A stretch of 64,000 bases of DNA, taken from assembly GCF_036226405.1 (NCBI RefSeq), contig NZ_CP108464.1:4092001-4156000 (forward strand), written 5' to 3'. The notes beneath the pieces are model-generated. The model saw only the letters and a list, made by a program, of their open reading frames with translations. It was not told where the DNA came from and searched no databases. This DNA comes from Streptomyces sp. NBC_01260 (GTDB taxonomy: Bacteria > Actinomycetota > Actinomycetes > Streptomycetales > Streptomycetaceae). Positions 56,661 to 64,000 of this stretch are shown here, one piece after another (the first letter of the stretch is position 1; each line of letters begins with the position of its first letter). Both the position numbers and the translations under genes were made by a program.

Positions 56661-57661
56661 GCTGTCGCCTCCCCGTTCGGTACAACTGTCTGCTTCTGTG
56701 CGTATGCCGCGGCGGCGTCGCGCACCCAGGCGCCTTCCTCGTGCGCCCGGCGGCGCTGTGTGAGGCGCTCCTCGTTGCACGGGCCGTTCCCCTTCAGGAC
56801 CTCCTGGAACTCCGTCCAGTCGATGGCCCCGAAATCGTGCTGACCGCGCTCCTCGTTCCACCGGAGGTCCGGGTCGGGGAGGGTGAGCCCCAGTACCTCT
56901 GCCTGCGGGACGCAGATGTCGACGAAGCGCTGCCGCAGCTCGTCGTTGGAATGCCGCTTGATCTTCCAGGTCATCGACTGGGCGGAGTGCGACGAGGCGT
57001 CGTCCGGCGGGCCGAACATCATCAGGGACGGCCACCACCAGCGGTTCACCGCGTCCTGGGCCATCTCGTGCTGTGCGGCCGTGCCGCCGCTGAGGGCCAG
57101 CAGCAGTTCGTAGCCCTGCCGCTGGTGGAAGGACTCCTCCTTGCAGACACGGACCATCGCGCGGGCATAGGGGCCGTAGGAGCAGCGGCACAGAGGCACC
57201 TGGTTGGTGATCGCGGCGCCGTCCACGAGCCAGCCGATCGCGCCCACGTCCGCCCAGGTCAGGGTGGGGTAATTGAAGATCGACGAATACCGCTGACGGC
57301 CCGCGTGGAGCTTGTCGAGCAGCTCCTCGCGGCCGGTGCCGAGGGTCTCGGCGGCGCTGTACAGATAGAGACCGTGTCCCGCCTCGTCCTGCACCTTCGC
57401 GATCAGGATCGCCTTGCGGCGCAGCGAGGGCGCTCGCGTGATCCAGTTGGCCTCGGGCTGCATGCCGATGATTTCGGAGTGGGCGTGCTGGGCCATTTGC
57501 CTGACCAGCGAGGCGCGGTAGGCGTCAGGCATCCAGTCACGCGGCTCGATGCGCTCGTCGGCCGCCACCGCGGCGTCGAAAGCCGCCGCCAAGGCCCCGT
57601 CCGCCCCATCCCTACTGCCCGCTGTCGCCTGCGCTGTCTGGCCCGCAGTCACTGCCGCCAT
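56657..57661 (-). CDS. paaA: Phenylacetyl-CoA epoxidase catalytic subunit PaaA
   Basis: The 334-residue diiron monooxygenase that epoxidises the aromatic ring of phenylacetyl-CoA at C1-C2. The four-helix bundle ligands include [17 protein letters not shown] and [20 protein letters not shown], the ExxH pairs of the diiron centre. It opens the paa operon; the operator ACCGATCGTTCGGT is 16 bases before the ATG. No phenylacetate-CoA ligase (PaaK) or ring-opening hydrolase is in the operon; PaaN is encoded at 60742. Confidence 0.97.
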   Translation of the reverse strand: MAAVTAGQTAQATAGSRDGADGALAAAFDAAVAADERIEPRDWMPDAYRASLVRQMAQHAHSEIIGMQPEANWITRAPSLRRKAILIAKVQDEAGHGLYLYSAAETLGTGREELLDKLHAGRQRYSSIFNYPTLTWADVGAIGWLVDGAAITNQVPLCRCSYGPYARAMVRVCKEESFHQRQGYELLLALSGGTAAQHEMAQDAVNRWWWPSLMMFGPPDDASSHSAQSMTWKIKRHSNDELRQRFVDICVPQAEVLGLTLPDPDLRWNEERGQHDFGAIDWTEFQEVLKGNGPCNEERLTQRRRAHEEGAWVRDAAAAYAQKQTVVPNGEATA

Positions 57662-57677
57662 CCCGGACTCCCTACCG

Positions 57678-57691
57678 ACCGATCGTTCGGT
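57678..57691. promoter_or_regulatory. PaaR-type operator upstream of paaA
   Basis: ACCGATCGTTCGGT fits ACCGNNCGNNCGGT, the core operator of the TetR-type repressor PaaR of Corynebacterium. It is 16 bases from the paaA start, so a bound repressor would block transcription or translation. A DnaA box, TGTGGATAA, is at 57737-57745. Confidence 0.8.
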
Positions 57692-57775
57692 TCAATGTCT
57701 TCAATGGTGAGTCTGCGGCCCGTAGGGTGTCAACCCTGTGGATAACTGACCGGGATCGACGGGGATCGGGGCGGG

Positions 57776-58654
57776 ATGGATTCGTACGACGACAGGGGCG
57801 TCGGCGGTGGGGACGGGCGCTTTGCCGGGCCCGATTCAGGGAGGGTTCCAACGGTTCCTGAACCGCGTGCCGAGCCTGAACCTCGTACCGATCCCGATTC
57901 CGATCCGGAGCCTGGTCCGGAGCCCGAGACGGAGCCCGAGCCCCGTGTCGGGTCGGAGTTCCGTACCGGGTCGGAGTTCCGTACCGGGTCGGAGTCCCGT
58001 ACCGGGATCGCGGCGCTGTCGTTTCCGTACCAGGTCGCCGCCGCTGTGGCGCTGGCGGTGATCGGGCTGATCACCTGCACTCAGCTGGCGATGGTGTTCC
58101 TGCATGTCGCCCCCTCCAATACGCTGACCAAGCAGCACGGCAAGGGGGTCGACGAATGGATCTATCCCGAGTTCGAGCAGAACTGGAAGCTCTTCGCCCC
58201 CAATCCGCTTCAGCAGAACATCGCCGTGCACGTACGTGCTGAGATAGCCGGTGCCGACGGCCGTCGTACCACCCCCTGGATGAACCTCTCGGGCGAGGAC
58301 GGCAAGGCGATACGCGGCAATCCGCTGCCCAGCCACGTCCAGCAGAACGAGCTCCGCCGGGGCTGGGACTTCTACCTCGGGTCCCACGACAGCCAGAACC
58401 GGGCCAACGGGCTGCGCGGCACCCTCTCCGAGCAGTACATCCGCCGCATAGTCATGCTGCGCCTCGGTGAACACGACTACGGCGGCACCGTCGAACGGAT
58501 CCAGGTCCGCTCCGAGGTGCGGTCCGTCGCGGCGCCCGCGTGGAGCAACGAGAAGATCAGCACGAAACCGTCCTACCGGGTACTGCCCTGGTGGACCGTC
58601 ACCGCAGCCGACCTCCCCGAGGGTGCGGCGGACCCGAAGGAGACGGACCAGTGA
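57776..58654 (+). CDS. DUF5819 family membrane protein
   Basis: A 292-residue membrane protein. The first 75 residues are acidic and disordered, including an 18-base tandem repeat. One membrane helix (AAAVALAVIGLITCTQLAMV) is followed by an extracytoplasmic domain with LFAPNPLQQNIAVHVRAEI, the DUF5819 signature, and WMNLSGEDGKAIRG. The stop overlaps the GTG of the HTTM gene, so the two are coupled. The function is unknown; pairing with HTTM proteins is recurrent. Confidence 0.85.
   Translation: MDSYDDRGVGGGDGRFAGPDSGRVPTVPEPRAEPEPRTDPDSDPEPGPEPETEPEPRVGSEFRTGSEFRTGSESRTGIAALSFPYQVAAAVALAVIGLITCTQLAMVFLHVAPSNTLTKQHGKGVDEWIYPEFEQNWKLFAPNPLQQNIAVHVRAEIAGADGRRTTPWMNLSGEDGKAIRGNPLPSHVQQNELRRGWDFYLGSHDSQNRANGLRGTLSEQYIRRIVMLRLGEHDYGGTVERIQVRSEVRSVAAPAWSNEKISTKPSYRVLPWWTVTAADLPEGAADPKETDQ
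57950..58003 (+). repeat. 18-base tandem repeat inside the DUF5819 gene
   Basis: Three copies of an 18-base unit (two identical, the third with one T to C change) encoding GSEFRT, GSEFRT and GSESRT in the disordered region. Confidence 0.9.
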
Positions 58655-59931
58655 GCACGCCCGGCCCCGACCGCCGGCTCGCCCGCGGTATCCAGCGCAT
58701 CACCGCCTCGTCCCTCGGCCGGTACCAGAGCGCCGTCATCCGGATCGGCTTCTCCGCCACGTACCTGCTGTTCCTGCTGCGGGAGCTGCCGCACCGGCAC
58801 GAGATGTACGGCCCGAACGCCCCGTGGCGCTGGGACATGGCGGAGCAGCTGATATCGAACAACCAGGCCTTCACCACACTCATGTGGTCGGACAGCACCG
58901 TCTGGTTCGAGATCGTGTACGCGCTGGCGATCCTCGCCGCGGTGTTGCTGCTGGTGGGCTGGCACACCCGCGCCGTGTCCATCCTGTTCATGGCCGGAGT
59001 CCTCTCGCTGCAGAACCGCAGCATCTTCATGGGCGACGGCGGCGACAACGTCCTCCACCTGATGGCGATCTACCTGGTGCTGACCCGGTGCGGGCAGGTC
59101 TGGTCGCTGGACGCCCGGCGCGCCGCGCGCGGAGCACAGGCGGTCCGGGCCGCGGACGGGGGCGGGGAGCCGGTAGGTGGCGGGGAGGCCGGCGGGGGAC
59201 GTCCGGTGCGCGGGGACGTGGCCGGTCCGCTGCTGTGGGTGGCGTTCGGCGCCGTTCTGCTCGGGGCCACGGTGACGGACAGCCTGGGCGGAACCGTCTG
59301 GCTGCCGGTGCTGTTCTGGGTTCTGTGGACCGGCCACGGTGCATGGTGGGCCGTGAACCGGTACGCGCCGCACAGCGAGTCGCGCACCCTGCTCGACATC
59401 ATCGCCAACCTCGCCCACAACGCCACCCTCGTCGTGATCATGGCCGAGGTCTGCCTGATCTACTCCACCGCGGGCTGGTACAAGATCCAGGGTTCGAGGT
59501 GGCAGGACGGCACGGCGCTGTACTACCCGCTCAAGCTCCACTACTTCACGCCGTGGCCCGGCCTCTCCGACATCCTCGCCTCAAGCGGGGTGATGGTGAT
59601 GGTGCTGACGTACGCCACGGTCATCGTGCAGGTCGCGTTCCCGTTCACCCTGTTCAACCGGCGGGTCAAGAACGTCCTGCTCGTCGTGATGATCGGCGAG
59701 CACGCCGGTATCGCCCTGCTGCTGGGGCTGCCCTTCTTCTCGATGGCCATGATCGCCGCGGACGCCGTCTTCCTGCCGACCGTCTTCCTGGTGTGGCTGG
59801 GGAGCCGGGCGGCGCTCGGGCGCGAGCTGTTGTTCCGGCCGCGCGGCAAGGTCCCGGGGACCCGGGACGGAGCCGAGGACCGGGAGGCACCGCAGCACAG
59901 CGGCGGCGGGGGCCATACGCTCGTCGGGTGA
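58651..59931 (+). CDS. HTTM domain membrane protein
   Basis: A 426-residue multi-pass protein of the HTTM family (horizontally transferred transmembrane domain, related to vitamin-K-dependent gamma-carboxylase). It shows many membrane helices, FMAGVLSLQNRSIFMGDGGD and AGWYKIQGSRWQDGTALYYP, the loops with conserved charged residues. The middle has a Gly/Ala-rich cytoplasmic loop. Starts with GTG overlapping the DUF5819 stop and ends overlapping the methyltransferase GTG. Enzymatic activity is not established. Confidence 0.9.
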   Translation: MSTPGPDRRLARGIQRITASSLGRYQSAVIRIGFSATYLLFLLRELPHRHEMYGPNAPWRWDMAEQLISNNQAFTTLMWSDSTVWFEIVYALAILAAVLLLVGWHTRAVSILFMAGVLSLQNRSIFMGDGGDNVLHLMAIYLVLTRCGQVWSLDARRAARGAQAVRAADGGGEPVGGGEAGGGRPVRGDVAGPLLWVAFGAVLLGATVTDSLGGTVWLPVLFWVLWTGHGAWWAVNRYAPHSESRTLLDIIANLAHNATLVVIMAEVCLIYSTAGWYKIQGSRWQDGTALYYPLKLHYFTPWPGLSDILASSGVMVMVLTYATVIVQVAFPFTLFNRRVKNVLLVVMIGEHAGIALLLGLPFFSMAMIAADAVFLPTVFLVWLGSRAALGRELLFRPRGKVPGTRDGAEDREAPQHSGGGGHTLVG

Positions 59932-60659
59932 GCAGCGAGACCGGGAGCACCGGCAGTACCAGCAGGAATCCGTCGACCGATGAGTCCGCGACGGCCGAGC
60001 CGCCCGTGGTGGACGAGCCGGCTCAGTACGACGACGGGTTCGGGGCGGAGATCGGCGTCGGGCCGCACCCGCTGCCCTGGCCCGTGGGCGAGCGCTACGA
60101 CCCCGAGCTGCTCGCCCACGGCGACCGGCGCAATGTGGGCGACGCGTACCGGTACTGGACCCGGGAGGCGATCGTCGCCGATCTGGATCTGCGGCGGCAC
60201 GACTTCCACGTGGCGGTGGAGAACTGGGGCCACGACTTCAATATCGGCTCGGTGGTGCGCACCGCGAACGCGTTCCTCGCCAAGGAGATCCACATCGTGG
60301 GGCGGCGGCGCTGGAACCGTCGCGGGGCGATGGTCACCGACCGCTACCAGCATGTCCGCCACCACCCCGACACCACGGATCTGACCGCCTGGGCGGAGGC
60401 CGAGGGGCTGCCGATCATCGGCATCGACAATCTGCCGGGCGCGGTGCCGCTGGAGCGGACCGAGCTGCCGCGGCGCTGTGTGCTGCTGTTCGGGCAGGAG
60501 GGGCCCGGACTGACCGAGGAGGCCCGTAAGCACGCGTCGATGGTGTGCTCGATCGCGCAGTTCGGGTCCACGCGGTCGATCAATGCGGGGGCGGCGGCGG
60601 CGATTGCCATGCACGCGTGGGTGCAGCGCCATGCGGACATCCCCGGGGCGGGCGTGTAG
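59928..60659 (+). CDS. SpoU/TrmH family RNA 2'-O-methyltransferase
   Basis: A 243-residue SAM-dependent enzyme. The SPOUT knot motifs are NIGSVVRTANAFLA, LLFGQEGPGLTEEA and STRSINAGAAAAIAMH. The N-terminal 60 residues are disordered and acidic. The target nucleotide, tRNA or rRNA, cannot be read from the sequence. It is translationally coupled to the HTTM gene and followed by a hairpin (60668-60694). Confidence 0.9.
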   Translation: MSSETGSTGSTSRNPSTDESATAEPPVVDEPAQYDDGFGAEIGVGPHPLPWPVGERYDPELLAHGDRRNVGDAYRYWTREAIVADLDLRRHDFHVAVENWGHDFNIGSVVRTANAFLAKEIHIVGRRRWNRRGAMVTDRYQHVRHHPDTTDLTAWAEAEGLPIIGIDNLPGAVPLERTELPRRCVLLFGQEGPGLTEEARKHASMVCSIAQFGSTRSINAGAAAAIAMHAWVQRHADIPGAGV

Positions 60660-60667
60660 GCCCGTAC

Positions 60668-60694
60668 CCGGGGGCTCCGTCTCCGGGCCCCCGG
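60668..60694. terminator. Terminator between convergent methylase and paaN genes
   Basis: Arms CCGGGGGC (60668-60675) and GCCCCCGG (60687-60694), 11-base loop, in the 82-base gap between convergent stops. Confidence 0.65.
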
Positions 60695-60741
60695 TCCGCC
60701 CCGGTCCGCACATGCCGGACGGGGGCGGATGGAGGGCGCCG

Positions 60742-62442
60742 TCAGCGCTGGCGGCGGACTTCCAGGGTGCGGAAGCGGTTGGATACGAAAGCTCCGTCGC
60801 ACAGGGCCGCGTTGGCCGCCGGGTTGCCGCCCGAGCCATGGAAGTCGGAGAACGCCGCCGTCTGGTTCACGTACACCCCGCTCGTCAGATTCAGCGAGAG
60901 CTGGGCCGACTCGTCCAGGCAGACGTCCACCAGTGTGCCCTCCACCTCGGGCGATGTGGTGTACGCGCCCACCGTCATCGCGCCCTTCTCGCGGATCGTG
61001 CGGCGCAGCAGTGCCACGGCGTCCGCCGTCGAGTCGACCGCGACCGCGAACGAGACCGGGCCGAAGCACTCCGACAGGTAGGGGGAGTCGTCGTCGGGCT
61101 TCGCGCCGTCCAGCTTGACGATCAGTGGCGTACGGACCACCGCGTCCGGGAAGTCGGGGTTGGCCACTTCCCTTGAGGGCAGGGCGACTTCGCCGAGCTT
61201 CGCGGCCGCCTCCAGACGGGCCCGCACCTCCGGGTTGACCAGGGCGCCGAGCAGGGCGTTGGCCCGTGCGTCGTCACCCAGGAGTCCGGCGACCGCTGCG
61301 GCGATGTCGACGACCACGTCCTCGTACGTCTTCTCGCCGATGTCCGTCGTGATGCCGTCGCGGGGAATCAGCAGGTTCTGCGGGGTGGTGCACATCTGGC
61401 CGCTGTAGAGGGAGAGCGAGAACGCCAGGTTGGAGAGCATGCCGCGGTAGTCGTCGGTGGAGTCGAGGACGATCGTGTTGACCCCGGCCTTCTCCGTATA
61501 GACCTGGGCCTGAAGGGCGTTGGCCTCCAGCCAGTCACCGAACGCCGTGGATCCGGTGTAGTCGATGATCCTGATCTCGGGGCGCAGTGCCAGGGACTTG
61601 GCGATGCCCTCGCCCGGCCGCTCGGCGGCCAGGGCGACCAGGTTGGGGTCGAAGCCCGCCTCGGTGAGCACCTCGCGCGCCAGCTGAACGGTGAGGGCCA
61701 GCGGAAGCACCGCACGGGGGTGCGGTTTGACCAGGACGGGATTGCCGGTGGCGAGCGAGGCGAAGAGGCCCGGATAGCCGTTCCACGTGGGGAAGGTGTT
61801 GCAGCCGATCAGCAGGGAGATGCCGCGGCCCGCCGCGGTGAACGTCTTGTGCAGCTCGATCGGGTCGCGCTTGCCCTGGGGCTTGGACCAGTCCGCCGTC
61901 CGCGGAGCGCGGATCTGCTCCTCGTACGCGTACGCCACCGCCTCCAGGCCGCGGTCCTGGGCGTGCGGGCCACCGGCCTGGAACGCCATCATGAAGGCCT
62001 GTCCGCTGGTGTGCATCACCGCGTGGCCGAACTCATGGGTGCGGGCGCTGATCCGGGCCAGGATCTCCAGACAGACCAGGGCCCTGGTCTCGGGCCCCGC
62101 CTCGCGCCAGGCCGGCATCCCCGCGCGCATCGCCGGAATCAGGACATCCGGATCGGCGTGCGGGTACTCGACGCCGAGCTCCGGTCCGTACGGGGAGATC
62201 TCCCCGCCCGTCCACCCGTCGGTGCCCGGCTGGCCGAGGTCGACACGCGTGTTCAGCACGGCGTCGAAGGCGGCCTTGCCCTCGGCGGCGCCCAGGCTGC
62301 CGGGGGAGCCGCCCTCGCCGTACGCCTTCGGGTGCTCGGGGTGCGGGGACCAGTAGGCACGCGAGCGGATCGCGTCGAGGGCCCGGTCGAGCGTGGGGCG
62401 GTGCTTCTCGGTCAGCTGGTGCGGGGAGAGCTCGGCGGCCAT
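60742..62442 (-). CDS. paaN: Phenylacetate degradation aldehyde dehydrogenase PaaN
   Basis: A 566-residue enzyme of the PaaN family, assigned to oxidation of the semialdehyde formed after ring opening. The ALDH fold has VKPHPRAVLPLALTVQLARE, TGSTAFGDWLEANA and catalytic cysteine in SLYSGQMCTTPQNLL. No enoyl-CoA hydratase domain is attached, unlike the bifunctional PaaZ of E. coli. ATG 62442 is used; the frame reads further upstream antisense to the TetR gene, which is not accepted. The PaaR-type operator lies 55 bases upstream, divergent from the TetR gene. Confidence 0.93.
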   Translation of the reverse strand: MAAELSPHQLTEKHRPTLDRALDAIRSRAYWSPHPEHPKAYGEGGSPGSLGAAEGKAAFDAVLNTRVDLGQPGTDGWTGGEISPYGPELGVEYPHADPDVLIPAMRAGMPAWREAGPETRALVCLEILARISARTHEFGHAVMHTSGQAFMMAFQAGGPHAQDRGLEAVAYAYEEQIRAPRTADWSKPQGKRDPIELHKTFTAAGRGISLLIGCNTFPTWNGYPGLFASLATGNPVLVKPHPRAVLPLALTVQLAREVLTEAGFDPNLVALAAERPGEGIAKSLALRPEIRIIDYTGSTAFGDWLEANALQAQVYTEKAGVNTIVLDSTDDYRGMLSNLAFSLSLYSGQMCTTPQNLLIPRDGITTDIGEKTYEDVVVDIAAAVAGLLGDDARANALLGALVNPEVRARLEAAAKLGEVALPSREVANPDFPDAVVRTPLIVKLDGAKPDDDSPYLSECFGPVSFAVAVDSTADAVALLRRTIREKGAMTVGAYTTSPEVEGTLVDVCLDESAQLSLNLTSGVYVNQTAAFSDFHGSGGNPAANAALCDGAFVSNRFRTLEVRRQR

Positions 62443-62496
62443 GACGGACCAACTCCTCATCGAGCTGGGCAGGGACGGGCGGACAGAGTTAGAGTA

Positions 62497-62510
62497 ACCG
62501 AACGATCGGT
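62497..62510. promoter_or_regulatory. PaaR-type operator between paaN and the TetR gene
   Basis: ACCGAACGATCGGT, fits ACCGNNCGNNCGGT and matches the reverse of the paaA operator in 14 of 14 core bases (ACCGAACGATCGGT). Between divergent genes it can control both. A DnaA box, TGTGGACAA, is at 62535-62543. Confidence 0.8.
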
Positions 62511-62565
62511 CGGGACAAGGGGCCCCACGAAACCTGTGGACAACTCGTAGGGGAGGATCGCTGGC

Positions 62566-63159
62566 ATGACCACGGCCAAGCGGGACACGTACACCCCGGA
62601 GACCCTGCTCACCGTCGCTGTCCGTGTCTTCAACGAGCGCGGTTACGACGGCACGTCCATGGAGCACCTCTCGAAGGCGGCGGGGATCTCCAAGTCGTCC
62701 ATCTACCACCATGTGGCCGGCAAGGAAGAACTGCTGCGGCGAGCGGTCAGCCGGGCGCTGGACGGGCTCTTCGGAATCCTCGACGAGTCGGGTGCGACGC
62801 GCGGTCGCGCGATCGGGCGGGTCGAGTACGTCACCCGTCGTACCGTCGAGGTGTTGATAGCCGAACTGCCCTACGTCACGCTGCTGCTGCGGGTGCGGGG
62901 CAACACGAAGACCGAGCGCTGGGCGCTGGAGCGGCGGCGCGAGTTCGACCAGCGGGTGGGCGATCTGCTCAAGGCCGCGGTCGCGGACGGCGACCTCCGT
63001 TCCGACGTGGACATACGCCTGGCGACCCGGCTGCTTTTCGGCATGGTCAACTCCCTGGTGGAGTGGTACCGGCCGTTGCCGGACGGCGGCGCGGAACGGG
63101 ACCAGCTCGCGGACACCGTCGTACAGCTGGCCTTCGACGGCATGAAGTCCAGCCGCTGA
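62566..63159 (+). CDS. paaR: TetR-family regulator, probable PaaR
   Basis: A 197-residue TetR-type repressor. The helix-turn-helix is TSMEHLSKAAGISKSSIYHH with the usual continuation VAGKEELLRRAV; the C-terminal ligand domain has FGMVNSLVEWYRPLPDGG. It is divergent from paaN with the shared operator between, and the same operator lies before paaA, so it is the likely phenylacetyl-CoA-responsive regulator. The effector has not been shown. ATG at 62566. Confidence 0.88.
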   Translation: MTTAKRDTYTPETLLTVAVRVFNERGYDGTSMEHLSKAAGISKSSIYHHVAGKEELLRRAVSRALDGLFGILDESGATRGRAIGRVEYVTRRTVEVLIAELPYVTLLLRVRGNTKTERWALERRREFDQRVGDLLKAAVADGDLRSDVDIRLATRLLFGMVNSLVEWYRPLPDGGAERDQLADTVVQLAFDGMKSSR

Positions 63160-63201
63160 GCCGCTGAGCCGCGCTGGGCCCACGGCCCGTCCTGTCTCGC
63201 C

Positions 63202-63723
63202 TCAGGTGAGCTCCGTGGGGCGGTCGGGGCCCGGGGCCAGGTCCGTCTCCTCGAACACCAGCAGGGTGCGGGTGGAGAGCACCTCCGGGATGGACTGGAT
63301 CCTGGTCAGCACCAGCTCGCGCAGTGACCGGTTGTCCCGTGTGTGCACCAGCAGCAGGACATCGAAATCGCCGCTGACCAGCGCGATGTGCGTGGCTCCC
63401 GGCAGCGCCTGGAGCTGCTCCCGAACGGTGCGCCAGGAATTCTGGACGATCTTGAGCGTGATGTAGGCGGAGGCCCCCTGCCCCGCCCGTTCATGGTTCA
63501 CCCGCGCGCTGAAGCCCCGGATCACCCCGTCGTCGATGAGCCGGTTGATCCGGGCGTAGGCGTTGGCGCGCGACACATGGACGCGATCGGCCACCGACCG
63601 TATCGAGGCGCGGCCGTCCGTCTGGAGCAACCGGAGGATGGCGCGGTCGATGGAGTCGAGCGGGCGTGCCGGAGGAATCCGGCCGGGGTCCTCGCCCCCG
63701 TCAGCCATTTGTTCAGCTGCCAT
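63202..63723 (-). CDS. bkdR: Lrp/AsnC family regulator (BkdR-like)
   Basis: A 173-residue Lrp-type regulator with an N-terminal helix-turn-helix (AILRLLQTDGRASIRSVADR, then SRANAYARINRLIDDGVI) and a C-terminal RAM ligand-binding domain (HIALVSGDFDVLLLVHTRDN). ATG 63723 is chosen by the AGGGAGG site; the frame reads further to 63867 without family similarity. It is divergent from the likely branched-chain dehydrogenase gene, the arrangement of bkdR and bkdABC in Streptomyces. The gene name rests on this context. Confidence 0.85.
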   Translation of the reverse strand: MAAEQMADGGEDPGRIPPARPLDSIDRAILRLLQTDGRASIRSVADRVHVSRANAYARINRLIDDGVIRGFSARVNHERAGQGASAYITLKIVQNSWRTVREQLQALPGATHIALVSGDFDVLLLVHTRDNRSLRELVLTRIQSIPEVLSTRTLLVFEETDLAPGPDRPTELT

Positions 63724-63824
63724 GTTCCCGCGCCTCCCTGTCCTGGACGAGCTGTCCCCATCCCAGGCTGTGGAGAACCGTTTGTCCACAGGCTGACGGC
63801 GCCTGTAGCCAAAATGCGCTCGCG

Positions 63825-63838
63825 ACCGAACAATCGGT
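63825..63838. promoter_or_regulatory. PaaR-like operator in the bkdR/bkd promoter region
   Basis: ACCGAACAATCGGT, one base off the ACCGNNCGNNCGGT core (A for G in the central CG), between the divergent bkdR and dehydrogenase genes. DnaA-box-like TGTGGAGAA (63769-63777) and the perfect TTGTCCACA (63782-63790) stand before it. Confidence 0.55.
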
Positions 63839-63903
63839 AGGTGAGGCGCACCACATGCGTGCCTCACGCAGTCATTGATATTTCGACATATTTCGACACC
63901 CCT

Positions 63904-63928
63904 CGATGTCGGGGCACCCCCGACGTCG
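63904..63928 (+). promoter_or_regulatory. Hairpin in the leader of the dehydrogenase gene
   Basis: Arms 63904-63914 and 63918-63928 (11 pairs, one G-U) with a 3-base loop, about 45 bases before the ATG. Two copies of TTTCGACA lie just before. Possible regulatory structure or Lrp-binding region. Confidence 0.4.
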
Positions 63929-63971
63929 ACAGTTGCCGCTCGATACCCCTCGATGCCAGGAGGTGCTTGTC

Positions 63972-64000
63972 ATGACGGTCCAAGAGCTGCCCGGCGCGGC
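63972..64000 (+). CDS. Start of a dehydrogenase E1 alpha gene (probable bkdA), truncated by the window end
   Basis: Only the first nine full codons (MTVQELPGA) lie in the window, after a strong CAGGAGG site. The divergent Lrp gene and the conserved opening suggest the E1 alpha subunit of a branched-chain 2-oxoacid or pyruvate dehydrogenase. The call depends on context and cannot be tested from so few residues. Confidence 0.5.

Noticed and set aside
58573..59541. Minus-strand frame opposite the HTTM gene
   Set aside because: Shadow of the HTTM gene; His/Gln/Arg-rich without domain.
62443..63183. N-terminal extension of paaN to 63183
   Set aside because: It would run antisense through the whole TetR gene; the ATG at 62442 gives the family length.

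Overview
The window is high-GC actinobacterial DNA from the replication-origin region of a Streptomyces chromosome (or a very close relative). The gene order (sigM, trxBA, parAB, rsmG, jag, yidC, yidD, rnpA, rpmH, dnaA, oriC, dnaN, gnd, recF, dciA, gyrB, gyrA) is the standard Streptomyces origin layout. The oriC is large and rich in DnaA boxes. GTTTCACGTGAAAC parS sites and GTG starts are frequent, and 4-base ATGA/GTGA overlaps couple many genes. The species cannot be fixed from the sequence alone.

Layout. 1-2671: end of an ECF sigma gene, its membrane anti-sigma factor, and trxB-trxA behind a SigR-type promoter. 2691-9539: minus-strand genes for an acetyltransferase, ParB, ParA, RsmG, Jag, YidC, YidD, RnpA and L34, dotted with parS sites. 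9540-12825: dnaA and oriC, including a probable DnaA-trio unwinding element. 12826-22688: dnaN, gnd, recF, dciA, gyrB, gyrA and a DUF3566 membrane protein. 22700-29842: tRNA-Ile, two tiny membrane or exported proteins, two related secreted membrane-anchored proteins (one a frameshifted von Willebrand A protein), a Ser/Thr kinase, an XRE regulator and tRNA-Ala. 29938-31302: a stretch of broken genes after tRNA-Ala. 31485-39400: DUF5324 protein, cyclophilin, rhomboid protease, CrgA, DUF881 protein, and three class E sortase genes interleaved with a PabA/TrpG-type glutaminase. 39542-47660: the minus-strand growth and division operon fhaA-fhaB-pstP-rodA-pbpA-pknB. 47978-52662: tRNA-Leu, a distant parS, a divergent azoreductase/HxlR pair, DUF2252, J-domain and rhodanese genes. 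52800-63723: an acyl-CoA dehydrogenase behind a KstR-like operator, the phenylacetyl-CoA epoxidase operon paaABCDE, a DUF5819/HTTM/SpoU-methylase operon, paaN, a TetR regulator (probable PaaR) and an Lrp regulator next to the first codons of a likely branched-chain or pyruvate dehydrogenase gene.

How it fits together. The left part initiates and segregates the chromosome: DnaA boxes in oriC and elsewhere, ParA/ParB acting on parS, and the replisome and gyrase genes. The middle controls apical wall growth, sporulation septation and surface protein sorting: CrgA, sortases, PknB/PstP signalling, FHA proteins and PBP/RodA. The right part is a phenylacetate regulon whose operators share ACCGNNCGNNCGGT. 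Three single-base frameshifts, all in dispensable genes and none in the housekeeping genes, mark 24.2-31.1 kb as the degenerate part of the window.
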